A stretch of 64,000 bases of DNA from DAOTYH01 sp034435015. Its GTDB lineage: Bacteria > Chloroflexota > Anaerolineae > Aggregatilineales > UBA3940. Made by a program: the position numbers and the translations under genes. Position 1 is the stretch's first letter. Every line of letters starts with the position of its first letter. A model generated the notes under the pieces. That model saw nothing but the letters and a program-made list of their open reading frames with translations, had not been told where the DNA came from and made no database searches. Below, in pieces: positions 8,093 to 16,879 of the stretch. The stretch lies in contig DAOTYH010000103.1 in assembly GCA_034435015.1 (NCBI GenBank), positions 1 to 64,000 on the forward strand, written 5' to 3'.

Positions 8093-9199
8093 TTAGACTG
8101 AGAGGGCGATCAGGCCGCATCCTAGCACCTTATCCCCCTGATATTCGTAGAAGACAGCCCCTTGTCCGGGGGTGATGTCTGGCAGGGGTTCATCAAGCCA
8201 TACCTCGGTGATATTCTGATTGAGGGGAAGCACACGAGCCGGTACAGGGCGGGCTTTGTAACGAATCTTGACTTCTACCCTGATCTCATGAGCAGGCCCT
8301 TTACCATCAATCCAGTTCATATCTCTGGCATATAGATGGTCTCTGCCCATTTCATTGCGTGTGCCGACCCAGAGCGTGTTGCTTGCGGCATCCTTGCCGA
8401 TGACATATAGAGGCTCAGGCCAGGCAATGCCTAGTCCCTTGCGCTGGCCGATGGTGTAATTGGGCAGGCCGGTGTGTTCTCCGATCTGCGTCCCCGACCT
8501 TAACCTGATCGGCCCAGGTTTGAAGGCTTGGGCCGCCGTCTCGCGCATAAAACGACGATAGTCTCCATCGGCAATGAAGCACAAGTCCTGACTATCATGC
8601 TTGTCAGCTACTGGCAGGCCAAACCTGCGTGCTAGTTCACGTACTTCTGATTTGGTCAGGTTGCCTACTGGAAACATGGCATGGCTGAGCTGGCTCTGGG
8701 TCAGGACGCTCAGGACATAACTCTGGTCTTTGTCCGGATCAATCCCCTTGCGTAATTCAAGTATCCCCTCGTCCGAGCGGGTGATCCGTGCGTAATGGCC
8801 AGTGGCCAGATAAGCCGCACGGCGAGACAAAGCTTCTTCTAGTAGATAGCCAAAGCGGATATGCCGGTTGCAGGCTAAGCAGGGGTTGGGGGTGATCCCC
8901 TGCACATATCCTTCGATGAAGGTGTCCACCACATGCCGCTTGAAGATGTCCCGTGCGTCAATCACAAGGAAGGGAATACCCAATTTTCGGGCAACAAAGT
9001 GCGCGGAGAGCATTTGGTCGCGGGTACAACAACGGTTATCGCGCTGGATTGCCGGCCCCTGCTCTGTCCATAGGCGCAGCATGAGGCCGATCACCTCGTA
9101 CCCTTGCTCGACCAACAAAGCGGCACTGACCGAGCTGTCTACCCCGCCGCTCATAGCAACTACAACGCGCTTGCGATCCTCCGGTATGCTGGTTCCCAT
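8093..9199 (-). CDS. mnmA: tRNA-specific 2-thiouridylase MnmA
   Basis: Thiolates uridine-34 of tRNAs for Lys, Glu and Gln using ATP and a persulfide donor. The 368-residue protein has the PP-loop SGGVDSSVSA at about residues 15-24. It also has the catalytic cysteine in NPCLACNRHIRFG (about 104-116), the second cysteine in DSQDLCFI (about 203-210) and the C-terminal beta-barrel. Length is normal. The zinc-ribbon membrane protein gene lies 133 bases upstream on the same strand. The start is ATG 9199; GTP and sulfur-donor partners are not encoded nearby. Confidence 0.95.
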   Translation of the reverse strand: MGTSIPEDRKRVVVAMSGGVDSSVSAALLVEQGYEVIGLMLRLWTEQGPAIQRDNRCCTRDQMLSAHFVARKLGIPFLVIDARDIFKRHVVDTFIEGYVQGITPNPCLACNRHIRFGYLLEEALSRRAAYLATGHYARITRSDEGILELRKGIDPDKDQSYVLSVLTQSQLSHAMFPVGNLTKSEVRELARRFGLPVADKHDSQDLCFIADGDYRRFMRETAAQAFKPGPIRLRSGTQIGEHTGLPNYTIGQRKGLGIAWPEPLYVIGKDAASNTLWVGTRNEMGRDHLYARDMNWIDGKGPAHEIRVEVKIRYKARPVPARVLPLNQNITEVWLDEPLPDITPGQGAVFYEYQGDKVLGCGLIALSV

Positions 9200-9332
9200 T
9201 CGATGCCTTGTTGCCCTAACCCAAAGAGATGTGCGGATTGTAGCGTGTGGAAATCTACTGAGTCAACAGGCTCTGTCTTCCTTGAGCCGTTCAGTAAGGG
9301 CCGTCTGCAATTGATAAGGAGTTCTCTCGGTT

Positions 9333-9881
9333 TTACAGGGGCATCTCGTTGTCAGGAAGACCGCTGGGTTCGGATGGATCACCATAGCGGGCATAACTTT
9401 GGGCCGTGGCTGTTCGTCTGATCTGTGCTGTTTCTTCTATCTGCGGATGTTCGCAATAGGGGCAGATTGTCCAGGGTAACTCAAGAAGCTGTCCGCAATT
9501 TTGACAGCTCTTCTTAAGTTTGGTATGACAGTAAGGGCATAGCCGCCAAGTCTCTTTGATGGCATGACCACAGCCGGGGCATACCTGCCGATTCTCAATT
9601 TCTTGGAGGAGAGCTTCCTCTTCCAGCGCACGTTCATACTGCTGGGCCAGTGTTTCCTGTGGACGCAGAATAAGGTAGACCAGCAATCCCGGAATGTTGA
9701 GGAGGCCGACAACTAGGGCCGCCAATACCTGAGCAAAGACATCGCGTGAGCGGGAACGCATGTCACGGAATGTCCAGATGATCATTGAGATCCATAGCGC
9801 TGTGCCAATGGCGGTCAGGATGGAGACTACTGCAATCAACACGCCGCTGAATTGCTGAGTATCGAGGCTGAAGATGGACAC
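9333..9881 (-). CDS. membrane protein with C-terminal double zinc ribbon
   Basis: A 182-residue protein of no known function. Two membrane helices (about residues 12-36 and 48-70) are followed by a charged, probably helical linker. The C-terminal double zinc ribbon has four CxxC knuckles: CPGC, CPYC, CQNC and CPYC between about residues 100 and 150. The ribbons would face the cytoplasm if the N-terminus is outside. GTG 9881 is chosen because it follows an AGGAGG site at good spacing. Similar architectures are common in Chloroflexi and are often annotated as zinc-ribbon domain or PLD nuclease N-terminal-like proteins. Confidence 0.75.
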   Translation of the reverse strand: MSIFSLDTQQFSGVLIAVVSILTAIGTALWISMIIWTFRDMRSRSRDVFAQVLAALVVGLLNIPGLLVYLILRPQETLAQQYERALEEEALLQEIENRQVCPGCGHAIKETWRLCPYCHTKLKKSCQNCGQLLELPWTICPYCEHPQIEETAQIRRTATAQSYARYGDPSEPSGLPDNEMPL

Positions 9882-9987
9882 TCTAAACCTCCTGACCGTT
9901 CTGGGATGCCAACAAGGTCAGCGGAGGGGATTATACAGTGGGGTTTAGGGCGGGGCAAATGAGAGGAATCCTGCGTGCCGCCCCAAC

Positions 9988-10017
9988 TTGGCTCTTGTTG
10001 ACAGTATATGCTATAAC
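9988..10017 (+). promoter_or_regulatory. putative promoter of the kinase-SUMF1 gene
   Basis: TTGGCT at 9988-9993 and TATAAC at 10012-10017, spacer 18, about 30 bases before the start codon. A nearer TTGACA at 9998 is only 8 bases from this -10 box and cannot pair with it. Confidence 0.35.
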
Positions 10018-10048
10018 GAGGACGACGGCTTAGTGAGGAGAGAAGTGC

Positions 10049-12007
10049 ATGTCAGAAACCGATTCGCTCATTGGTGCTTCGCTAGGGCAATACAAAATCG
10101 TCGAGCTGTTAGGCAAGGGCGGCATGGCAACCGTTTATAAGGCTGTTCAGGCCAGTATTAATCGTATAGTTGCCATCAAAATATTGCCCCCCAGCTTCTT
10201 GCATGACGATACCTTCATGCAACGATTCCGGCGTGAGGCAGAAGTTATCGCCAAACTGGAGCATTTTCATATCCTGCCCATCTACGATTATGGTGAATAT
10301 AAGGGGATGCCCTTCATCGTCATGCGCTATCTTGAAGGGGGTACGCTTCAAGACCGTATCCGTCAGGGGCCTCTGCCCTGGAATGACATTGTGCGGATCA
10401 TCTCCCAAGTGGCTGAGGCCCTAGACTATGCCCACTCGCGCAACGTGATCCATCGTGACATCAAGCCTAGCAACATCATGCTGGATGCTCAGGGAAACGC
10501 TTATCTGGCTGACTTTGGGATTGCCAAGATACAGGAAGGTACATCCCAGTTAACGGGTAGCGGCATTGTGGGGACGCCAGCCTACATGGCGCCAGAGCAA
10601 TCTGAGCCCGGCCCGCCTGCGCCGTCTATGGACATTTATGCACTGGGCGTGACACTGTTTGAGATGATCACAGGGCATGTGCCTTACGAGGCTGATACGC
10701 CGATTGTCCAAATCCTGATGCATATCCAACAACCGGTGCCTTCACTCCTCAGCTATAACCCGGATATTCCGCTTGAGGTTGATCATGTTGTCCAATGCGC
10801 AATGGCCAAATCGCCGGCTGAGCGTTATCAGTCGGCAGGTGAGCTGGCCCAAGCCTTGGTGACAGCTACGTCTGCGAGCGGCGGCTGGAGCTGGGCCCCT
10901 GAGACACTGGCACGCCTCCCCCAAAAGTCTCCCACGATGCCCGCAGTCTCTCGAAAGCCTTCCGAAACGAAGCCTCAGCCGGCTCGGCCTAAGGGTACAG
11001 TGTCGCTGACTTGGCTGGGTATTGGGGCGATGGGATTGGTTGCTGTAGGGGTTGCGGTGGGTCTGTTCTTGCTTCTTGGAAGGACACAAGACTTTGAAGC
11101 TGCAACCGAAGCGCCTACCGCTCAGGAGGTAGCGGCCCTGCCTACCGATACGCCTTCTCCGACGGCCACCGCTGCCGAGGCGCTATTCTCTCCGACGCCT
11201 GATCTCTCAACCCCTACTTCCAGTCCGGAGCCAAGTGCTACGCTGGAACCCACTGCACTGCCGCCTAGTATCACTCTGCGCGGTATCAACATGTTGCTTG
11301 TGCCGGCTGGGCCATTTGTCATGGGAAATAATCGTGGTTATCCGAACGAGCGCCCGGAGCACGAGGTCTATCTGGATGCCTTCTATATTGACGAAACGGA
11401 AGTGACTAATCTGTATTACAGGACTTGTGTACGAGAAGGGGCCTGCAACCCGCCTAAATTTGTGGACTCGCCCAGCCGGATTGGCTACTACACCAACGAG
11501 TTCTATAACAACTATCCTGTCATTTATATCAACTGGAATGACGCTCAAGCTTATTGTCAGTGGCGTGGCGGGCACCTGCCGACAGAGGCTCAATGGGAGA
11601 AGGCCGCCCGTTGGGACCCGGCCACCAATGAGAGCCGGCTGTTCCCGTGGGGGGCAACGGCGGCTGATCTGTATTACACCAACTTCGGGTACCTGCTAGG
11701 GGATACGGCGCCGGTTGCCAACTATCCTGCCGGGCGTAGTCCAATCGGCGTCTATGATATGGCTGGTAACGTTGCTGAGTGGGTATACGACTGGTATCAA
11801 GATGACTTCTATGAGCAATCCCCTTACGAGAATCCAATAGGTCCTCCCAGCGGCAGATTTAAGGTCTATCGGGGCGGTGGATATGGCGCTACCGGCAGTG
11901 CTCTAACAGGTTCTTTCCGCCAGTATACTGGTCCTGCTACAGAGGATGCACAGATAGGATTCCGGTGTGCCTACACCCCTTCGGGTGATCCGACCGGCGG
12001 GCAGTGA
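10049..12007 (+). CDS. Ser/Thr protein kinase fused to an extracellular formylglycine-generating-enzyme-like (SUMF1) domain
   Basis: A 652-residue membrane protein. The N-terminal kinase domain (about residues 13-280) has a full set of Hanks motifs: the GKGGMATVY loop, Lys44 in VAIK, HRDIKPSN with Asp137, DFG with Asp155 and the APEQ segment. One membrane helix lies at about 320-345, then a Thr/Ser/Pro-rich spacer. The C-terminal domain (about 410-645) is of the SUMF1 or sulfatase-modifying-factor type (VPAGPFVMGNN, INWNDAQAYCQWRGG, LPTEAQWEKAAR, GNVAEWVYDWY). In many bacterial kinases this domain is thought to sense ligands rather than make formylglycine. The gene below is 39 bases downstream. 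Start ATG 10049 follows GTGAGGAGAGA. Confidence 0.93.
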   Translation: MSETDSLIGASLGQYKIVELLGKGGMATVYKAVQASINRIVAIKILPPSFLHDDTFMQRFRREAEVIAKLEHFHILPIYDYGEYKGMPFIVMRYLEGGTLQDRIRQGPLPWNDIVRIISQVAEALDYAHSRNVIHRDIKPSNIMLDAQGNAYLADFGIAKIQEGTSQLTGSGIVGTPAYMAPEQSEPGPPAPSMDIYALGVTLFEMITGHVPYEADTPIVQILMHIQQPVPSLLSYNPDIPLEVDHVVQCAMAKSPAERYQSAGELAQALVTATSASGGWSWAPETLARLPQKSPTMPAVSRKPSETKPQPARPKGTVSLTWLGIGAMGLVAVGVAVGLFLLLGRTQDFEAATEAPTAQEVAALPTDTPSPTATAAEALFSPTPDLSTPTSSPEPSATLEPTALPPSITLRGINMLLVPAGPFVMGNNRGYPNERPEHEVYLDAFYIDETEVTNLYYRTCVREGACNPPKFVDSPSRIGYYTNEFYNNYPVIYINWNDAQAYCQWRGGHLPTEAQWEKAARWDPATNESRLFPWGATAADLYYTNFGYLLGDTAPVANYPAGRSPIGVYDMAGNVAEWVYDWYQDDFYEQSPYENPIGPPSGRFKVYRGGGYGATGSALTGSFRQYTGPATEDAQIGFRCAYTPSGDPTGGQ

Positions 12008-12046
12008 GGGTGCACGGCTTTTCCGGCATATGGTGGAGGAGTGATC

Positions 12047-13717
12047 ATGGCTGATGTACTGAAGTACCATATTATCCTTTTACCCCGTGACAATTACTGG
12101 GGCTGGGTTAACGCAGTTCGTGAATACGGTGTACGCTTTAGCGTGTCAGTGACATCCCAGCCGGAGAATGCGATACAGTTTCATCGCCCTCAGCAGGTTG
12201 TCAGCGTGGTCAATCTTCCAGGTGCCTACCCATCCTATGGGGATGTGGTGCAATGGCTCAAATCTAGAGCGCCAGAGGTAGCGCTTGATGTGTTGAATGT
12301 CTCCTCCCCTGATGAATTACGGCAGGTCTTGTTGGAGCGTATCAACAGCGGCCTTCGCTTTGGACCTAAGGAAGAGGAGACAAGGGCAGTTGGCACAGGG
12401 GGGAGTGAGACTGGTTTCCGGCTCTTGTGGCCGGTCGACTCCCCCGTTAAGACGCAAGAATTTGGAGCGAATCCTCATGTGTATCGGCGCTGGGGCTTGC
12501 CGGGCCATGAGGGGATTGACTTCAGAGCGCCGCTTAATGCCAATGTGTATGCCTGTGCAGATGGCGAAGTCTATCAGGTTCATGACGGTAGCGGCGCTCA
12601 TCCGTATGGTATCCATGTGCGAATCCGCCATGCAGATGGCTACAAGACAATCTATGCTCATCTTAATCAGCCGCTGGTGCATAGCGGGCAGTATGTCAGA
12701 GCGGGCGACCTGATTGGGCTGGCGGACAGCACTGGTAATTCGGCTGGTTCTCATCTGCACTTGACACTTAAGAAAGACGGCGCAACTGCCTCCGGGTTAA
12801 CCTCCTTTCCGCATGACATACTTGACCCGACGCCTTTTCTGTTCTATCCGGCAGACCGTCAAACTGCCAGCCTGCCGGAAGGCACTTGGCCCCCAAATCG
12901 TTGTCTGGTCGGATTGCATGGCCGGGTGGATGGCCCCATGCAGGAAGACGACTGGAATATTGTTCGTACTGCGCGGATCGAAGCGATCAAGCTGAACAGT
13001 CAGGCGGCCTCAGAGGATGTTGAGAATGCATGGCAGATCAATCCTGACATGTTCATCATGGTACAGTTGTCGGCTGATTTCCGGAGTCGTGTCATCAGGC
13101 CGCCTGAATTCGTCCGCTGGGTCGAGTACGATGTACAGCGTTTCTACGAGCGGGGGGTGCGGTACTTTGAGATTCACAATGAGCCGAATCTGGCTCCAGA
13201 GGGATATGGGGTGAGCTGGCGAAATGGGCGTGAGTTTGGTGAATGGCTGTTGGAGACAATCGGCTTGTTGAACCCCCGCTTCCCTGAAGCTAGGTTTGGC
13301 TGGCCTGGCCTTGCCCCGGGGCCAACTACGGGGATGCGGTTCGATCATCAGGCTTTTCTAGAAAGTGCAGGCAACCTAATCGAGCAGATGGACTGGCTCG
13401 GTTGCCATTGTTTTTGGCAGGATGAGACAGGAATGTTCTCAGAACAGGGAGGGGCAAACTATAAGTTCTATAGGGATAACTGGCCAGGCAAGTTGTTGTT
13501 TATCACCGAGTTCAGCAACACGGCGACGGGAGTAGCTTCATCCATCAAGGGAGACCAGTATGTGAAGTATTACCAGCATTTGAGGGAGGTGCCCGGCATA
13601 GGGGCGGCGTTCGCGTTTGCTGTTTCTGCGGCGGTTAATTTCCCTTACGAAGTCTGGCGTACTGAGGATGGCCAGCCGACAGCTATAGCGGCAAAGGTTG
13701 GCTCACGCTTGTTCTAA
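12047..13717 (+). CDS. M23 peptidase joined to a clan GH-A glycosidase-like domain
   Basis: A 556-residue protein in three parts. Residues 1-105 form an alpha/beta domain that I do not recognise. Residues 125-265 are an M23/LytM endopeptidase with the zinc ligands His154 and Asp158 (GHEGIDFRAP) and His236/His238 (GSHLHL), plus His205 (YAHL), so it looks active. Residues 285-556 look like a TIM-barrel glycosidase of clan GH-A, with a candidate acid/base Glu379 in IHNEPN and a candidate nucleophile Glu488 in FITEFS. Cutting both peptide and sugar bonds would suit cell-wall turnover, but no signal peptide is visible, so export is unexplained. ATG 12047 follows GGAGGAGTG. The kinase gene is 39 bases upstream. 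Confidence 0.82.
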   Translation: MADVLKYHIILLPRDNYWGWVNAVREYGVRFSVSVTSQPENAIQFHRPQQVVSVVNLPGAYPSYGDVVQWLKSRAPEVALDVLNVSSPDELRQVLLERINSGLRFGPKEEETRAVGTGGSETGFRLLWPVDSPVKTQEFGANPHVYRRWGLPGHEGIDFRAPLNANVYACADGEVYQVHDGSGAHPYGIHVRIRHADGYKTIYAHLNQPLVHSGQYVRAGDLIGLADSTGNSAGSHLHLTLKKDGATASGLTSFPHDILDPTPFLFYPADRQTASLPEGTWPPNRCLVGLHGRVDGPMQEDDWNIVRTARIEAIKLNSQAASEDVENAWQINPDMFIMVQLSADFRSRVIRPPEFVRWVEYDVQRFYERGVRYFEIHNEPNLAPEGYGVSWRNGREFGEWLLETIGLLNPRFPEARFGWPGLAPGPTTGMRFDHQAFLESAGNLIEQMDWLGCHCFWQDETGMFSEQGGANYKFYRDNWPGKLLFITEFSNTATGVASSIKGDQYVKYYQHLREVPGIGAAFAFAVSAAVNFPYEVWRTEDGQPTAIAAKVGSRLF

Positions 13718-13926
13718 CAGTGAGATTCAGTGCCGATGACGCAGGCATAGGTGATCTCGATAGCAATGGGTGGTTGTATCAACCCATCGGCATGGCTGAT
13801 CCTAATGGGGCTTAGTTTGAGTCATGGTGCCCCGGTATCCAGATTTGCTCGATTGATGCAAAAGCCCTGCTGAGCTACTGGCGGCCCTTCGTTCTCTGAT
13901 AGAGTGACGCTGAGCGAAAGCGGGGA

Positions 13927-15177
13927 TTATTCAGAGGCTATGAGGTCTATATCTGACACAAAGACCTTATAAGCGTGGCCTGAGGCATAGAAGCTTATCT
14001 CGCGGATGCGGGTTGGCCTCTGCTCCGGCGGGAGCAGTGTCATCAAGTTTCCTGACTCGTAAGTGTACCAGCTACGCAGATTGATCCGCTCATGATCCGT
14101 CCGGCAGGTGGCGCAGGCCATAGGATAATTAGTGGACGGATCGTGGGTAGCGTAGAAGCCATGAATGAAAACCTGCTCCTGTCCTTGCGCGTCAAGGTAG
14201 ACAAGGCGGAGCATCATAGGGCACTCGCTACCTGCTATCCCGCAGGTGGATAATGACTGTTCGTCCACAAAAAAAGTAGCTCGCAGCTCAAGATAACTGT
14301 AGGTACTTACTTCCACATCAAGCGTCTGGGTGAGACGCGTTTCCCCATGCCCCAAGGTTATACCTGCCCAGTGGCCCTGCGATCGGTCAATGACCAGCAC
14401 AGGGCGGCCATCGAAGATGGTGTTCTCGACCAGACCGTAAGGCTCCTGATCGTTGGAGAGTATCCACGCGTTTGTATAGTCATGGGTGACGTCAGTACCA
14501 CTGAGCAAAGAGGTACCTGCGCTACAGGGAGCCAATGATCCGGTAGTGCCTTCCGCAGAGATGCATTGGTTATCAGAGAGAGTGGTAGATTGATTGGTTA
14601 GCCGATCGGTGACAAGCGCCTGCCCCGACTGGACGATGATCCGCATAGCCTGTCCGGCGGAGTCAAGTAAGTACTGGCCGCTCTCAGAGATGGTAACATG
14701 AGTCTGAGGGGTAAGGATGCGGCACTCTACTGGTCTGTCTGGGGAGAAGATCAGCCATTCACTACGCCCAGATAAGTTCTCAATCACGATCCGATAAGGC
14801 CTCTGGTTAAGGCCGAAACGCGGTGCCCTGGCTTGTGAGATCGTCAGTCTGCTGTCACGAAACAGAGCGAGGGAGGCTACTGGCTCACCTGTGCGCGGAT
14901 CGGAAAAGGTAAGAGTAGCCTGTGAGGTGGGATCAGTCTGAATCACGGTATTTGCCGTGATGTTGTCTCGCCGATCAGTGACAGCGATAGGCTCTCCTGT
15001 ATTAGGCAGGACAATACTGACAGTTCCCCGTGCCACTGTCAGGTTGATGTCCAACCCGATGGTCGAACGGAAGATGAACCAGTCGATCACGTAAAGAGTA
15101 CTGCCGCACAGTAGCAGGAAGACAAGGAAGGAGGCCAGCAGAATATGCCAAGCAAGGCGTTCAGGATTTGTTCTCAT
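13927..15177 (-). CDS. FecR-like single-pass membrane protein
   Basis: A 416-residue protein with a short cytoplasmic N-terminus, one membrane helix (about residues 10-32) and a long extracellular part. Residues 45-200 are beta-rich and resemble FecR-type domains (a GTVSIV strand, a TDRRDNITANTVIQTDPTSQ segment, then SRLTI). The rest, about 240-410, looks like a carbohydrate-binding-like beta sandwich with four cysteines that may form disulfides. No sigma factor gene of the FecI type is next to it, so the name describes fold only. It is the last gene of a minus-strand run; 210 bases with nothing recognised lie beyond it. Confidence 0.6.
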   Translation of the reverse strand: MRTNPERLAWHILLASFLVFLLLCGSTLYVIDWFIFRSTIGLDINLTVARGTVSIVLPNTGEPIAVTDRRDNITANTVIQTDPTSQATLTFSDPRTGEPVASLALFRDSRLTISQARAPRFGLNQRPYRIVIENLSGRSEWLIFSPDRPVECRILTPQTHVTISESGQYLLDSAGQAMRIIVQSGQALVTDRLTNQSTTLSDNQCISAEGTTGSLAPCSAGTSLLSGTDVTHDYTNAWILSNDQEPYGLVENTIFDGRPVLVIDRSQGHWAGITLGHGETRLTQTLDVEVSTYSYLELRATFFVDEQSLSTCGIAGSECPMMLRLVYLDAQGQEQVFIHGFYATHDPSTNYPMACATCRTDHERINLRSWYTYESGNLMTLLPPEQRPTRIREISFYASGHAYKVFVSDIDLIASE

Positions 15178-15220
15178 TAGATTGTTCAGAAGGTTGATTC
15201 TCTTAAGTCTTTAAGGCTGA

Positions 15221-15529
15221 TTACCAGAAATAACGCACCCGGAAGTCATCAAACTCCCCTGTGGCTTGTTCCCACGTTGAGGTGACTTTGGTAACAGAAG
15301 CAGAAGGCGAGCCGATGGACAGAAACTGCAAAAAAGATTCCAATGCCTCTCTAGGGCCTTCTGCTACAGTTTCGACAGTTCCATCTGGAACATTTCGTAC
15401 CCATCCTGTTAGGCCGAGTCGGTGAGCCTCACGCATCGTGTAGGCTCTGAAGTTTACCCCCTGTACCATGCCATGCACAATAGCATGAAGCCGTTGCGGA
15501 GATGATGGAAGGTCTTTCGGCGTCATCAT
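15221..15529 (-). CDS. acyP: acylphosphatase
   Basis: A 102-residue enzyme hydrolysing carboxyl-phosphate bonds of acyl phosphates. The family signature is present: GMVQGVNFRAYTM with the phosphate-binding Arg, and GLTGWVRNVPDGTVE with the catalytic Asn. Length is standard. ATG 15529 (an ATG-ATG pair) follows a GGAGGAA site. It lies between the peptidase-MA-like gene and the FecR-like gene on the same strand, with short gaps of 27 and 43 bases. Confidence 0.94.
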   Translation of the reverse strand: MMTPKDLPSSPQRLHAIVHGMVQGVNFRAYTMREAHRLGLTGWVRNVPDGTVETVAEGPREALESFLQFLSIGSPSASVTKVTSTWEQATGEFDDFRVRYFW

Positions 15530-15556
15530 TTCCTCCGTTGTTTTTCAGCCCAGTGG

Positions 15557-16840
15557 CTAGTTTGGCCTCGACGGTGACTGAAGCGGTGTGCCCCGCGTGG
15601 GCGGCGTTTCGTCAGGTTGTCTCGGCTGTGGCGCGATGAACAGCAGGGCAACGCCCCAACTAATCATCCAGACGATCAGCCATGGCAAGAGAGAACTAGT
15701 TGTCCGTGGTGAGCGAGCCGCTGTTCTCACAAGGTCATTATGCCATTGTTCCTCTAGGCCTGTCAGGCTAAGGCCCAGCGCGCGCTCGGCGGCCGCCTCA
15801 CACGAGAGTCCCTCGGCGAAAGCGGCCATCAGAGCGCGTAGCTGAGATGTGCCATAGCGGTTGGAGATATAGCGCATCAGGCTTTCGCTTTGAGCATAAG
15901 CCAGTGCCGCATCGTGTGGGTCGAAGCTGTTGAAGTTACTGGTACATAATGGCTCGAGAGACAATAGCACCCCTTCATTTACGGCACTATCTAGTATGTT
16001 ACGCAAGGTCGGGTCGGGTTCTGCTGAACTCATGAGAGCCAGCCCTTCGTTGAACCACGCGGGAACTGCATCAGGGTGTGGCCCTGCCGCTGTGTAGACG
16101 GCCAGATGCATCATCTCATGGGGTAAGTCGCGCTGGAGATTAGCCATCATCTCTGGGCCTGTAGAAGCTGATATGAATACAGCGTATTGGTCGGGGATAG
16201 TGTAAGCCGCTATCCAATCTTGTACCCGCCTGCCGTGCAGACGCAGGCTGTAGGCCAGTTGTGCAAGCTCCGGGTAGATGTAAATGTGAACCTCTTCGGA
16301 GACTGGCGTTGCCAATAGATCGCTTGCCTGCGCCAGTGCCGTTGAGGCGATGTCAAGTGCGGCACGGGTAAGGGTTTCATCCTCGCCGTTGGTGTGGACA
16401 GATATTACACCTCGGCTTTCAACACTCCATTGCCAGGGTACGCTGGTGTCTTCGTAGAGCAGAGATTGTGTGGAGGTGCGATATTCACGTCCCGTATTAT
16501 CCTGAAAGTCCCAGTAATAGGTGAGACGGGCAAAAGGAGGTAACTCAAGGGTACTCACCGGTACAGAGTGAGTAAGCGTGATGGTTAGATCAGGCGAGAC
16601 GGCAACAGACTCCGTGTAGAGAGTGGAGCGGTTGGCTACCTGAACGGTTAATCGTGCGCCAGTGAGTGGTTGTGTGCTGCTTGCGGCTACATCGAAGATA
16701 ACGGCCTCACCATAGATGAAGGACGCAGAAAGCTCGGCTTGAAATCCCTCTGCCGCCTGAGCCTGAACGTACATAGGCCTGGAGGTCAACAATGCCAAGC
16801 CCACAATCATGACGGGCAGTACACGTTTGAGTATAGCCAA
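15557..16840 (-). CDS. secreted gluzincin-like metallopeptidase (peptidase MA-like)
   Basis: A 427-residue protein with an N-terminal signal peptide (hydrophobic core about residues 8-20), a beta-rich N-domain, a zinc peptidase domain and one C-terminal membrane helix (about 385-405). The HExxH motif reads HEMMH, and about 20 residues later WFNEGLA supplies the third ligand Glu, the arrangement of peptidase MA-like gluzincins. It is therefore probably an active ecto-peptidase anchored by its C-terminus. The start is a TTG at 16840 with a GGCGAGGGCGAG site; a later ATG at 16810 would shorten the signal peptide. It follows the HEAT-repeat gene after 39 bases. Confidence 0.78.
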   Translation of the reverse strand: MAILKRVLPVMIVGLALLTSRPMYVQAQAAEGFQAELSASFIYGEAVIFDVAASSTQPLTGARLTVQVANRSTLYTESVAVSPDLTITLTHSVPVSTLELPPFARLTYYWDFQDNTGREYRTSTQSLLYEDTSVPWQWSVESRGVISVHTNGEDETLTRAALDIASTALAQASDLLATPVSEEVHIYIYPELAQLAYSLRLHGRRVQDWIAAYTIPDQYAVFISASTGPEMMANLQRDLPHEMMHLAVYTAAGPHPDAVPAWFNEGLALMSSAEPDPTLRNILDSAVNEGVLLSLEPLCTSNFNSFDPHDAALAYAQSESLMRYISNRYGTSQLRALMAAFAEGLSCEAAAERALGLSLTGLEEQWHNDLVRTAARSPRTTSSLLPWLIVWMISWGVALLFIAPQPRQPDETPPTRGTPLQSPSRPN

Positions 16841-16879
16841 CTCGCCCTCGCCGGATGGAAATGTTCTGACTCTGCTCTG

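Noticed and set aside
9998..10017. TTGACA and TATAAC read as one promoter
   Set aside because: The spacer is only 8 bases; the TTGGCT box at 9988 with 18 bases is a better partner.
13718..13926. A possible small gene or RNA in the gap after the M23 fusion gene
   Set aside because: No open frame with a ribosome binding site, and no clear hairpin or tRNA shape.
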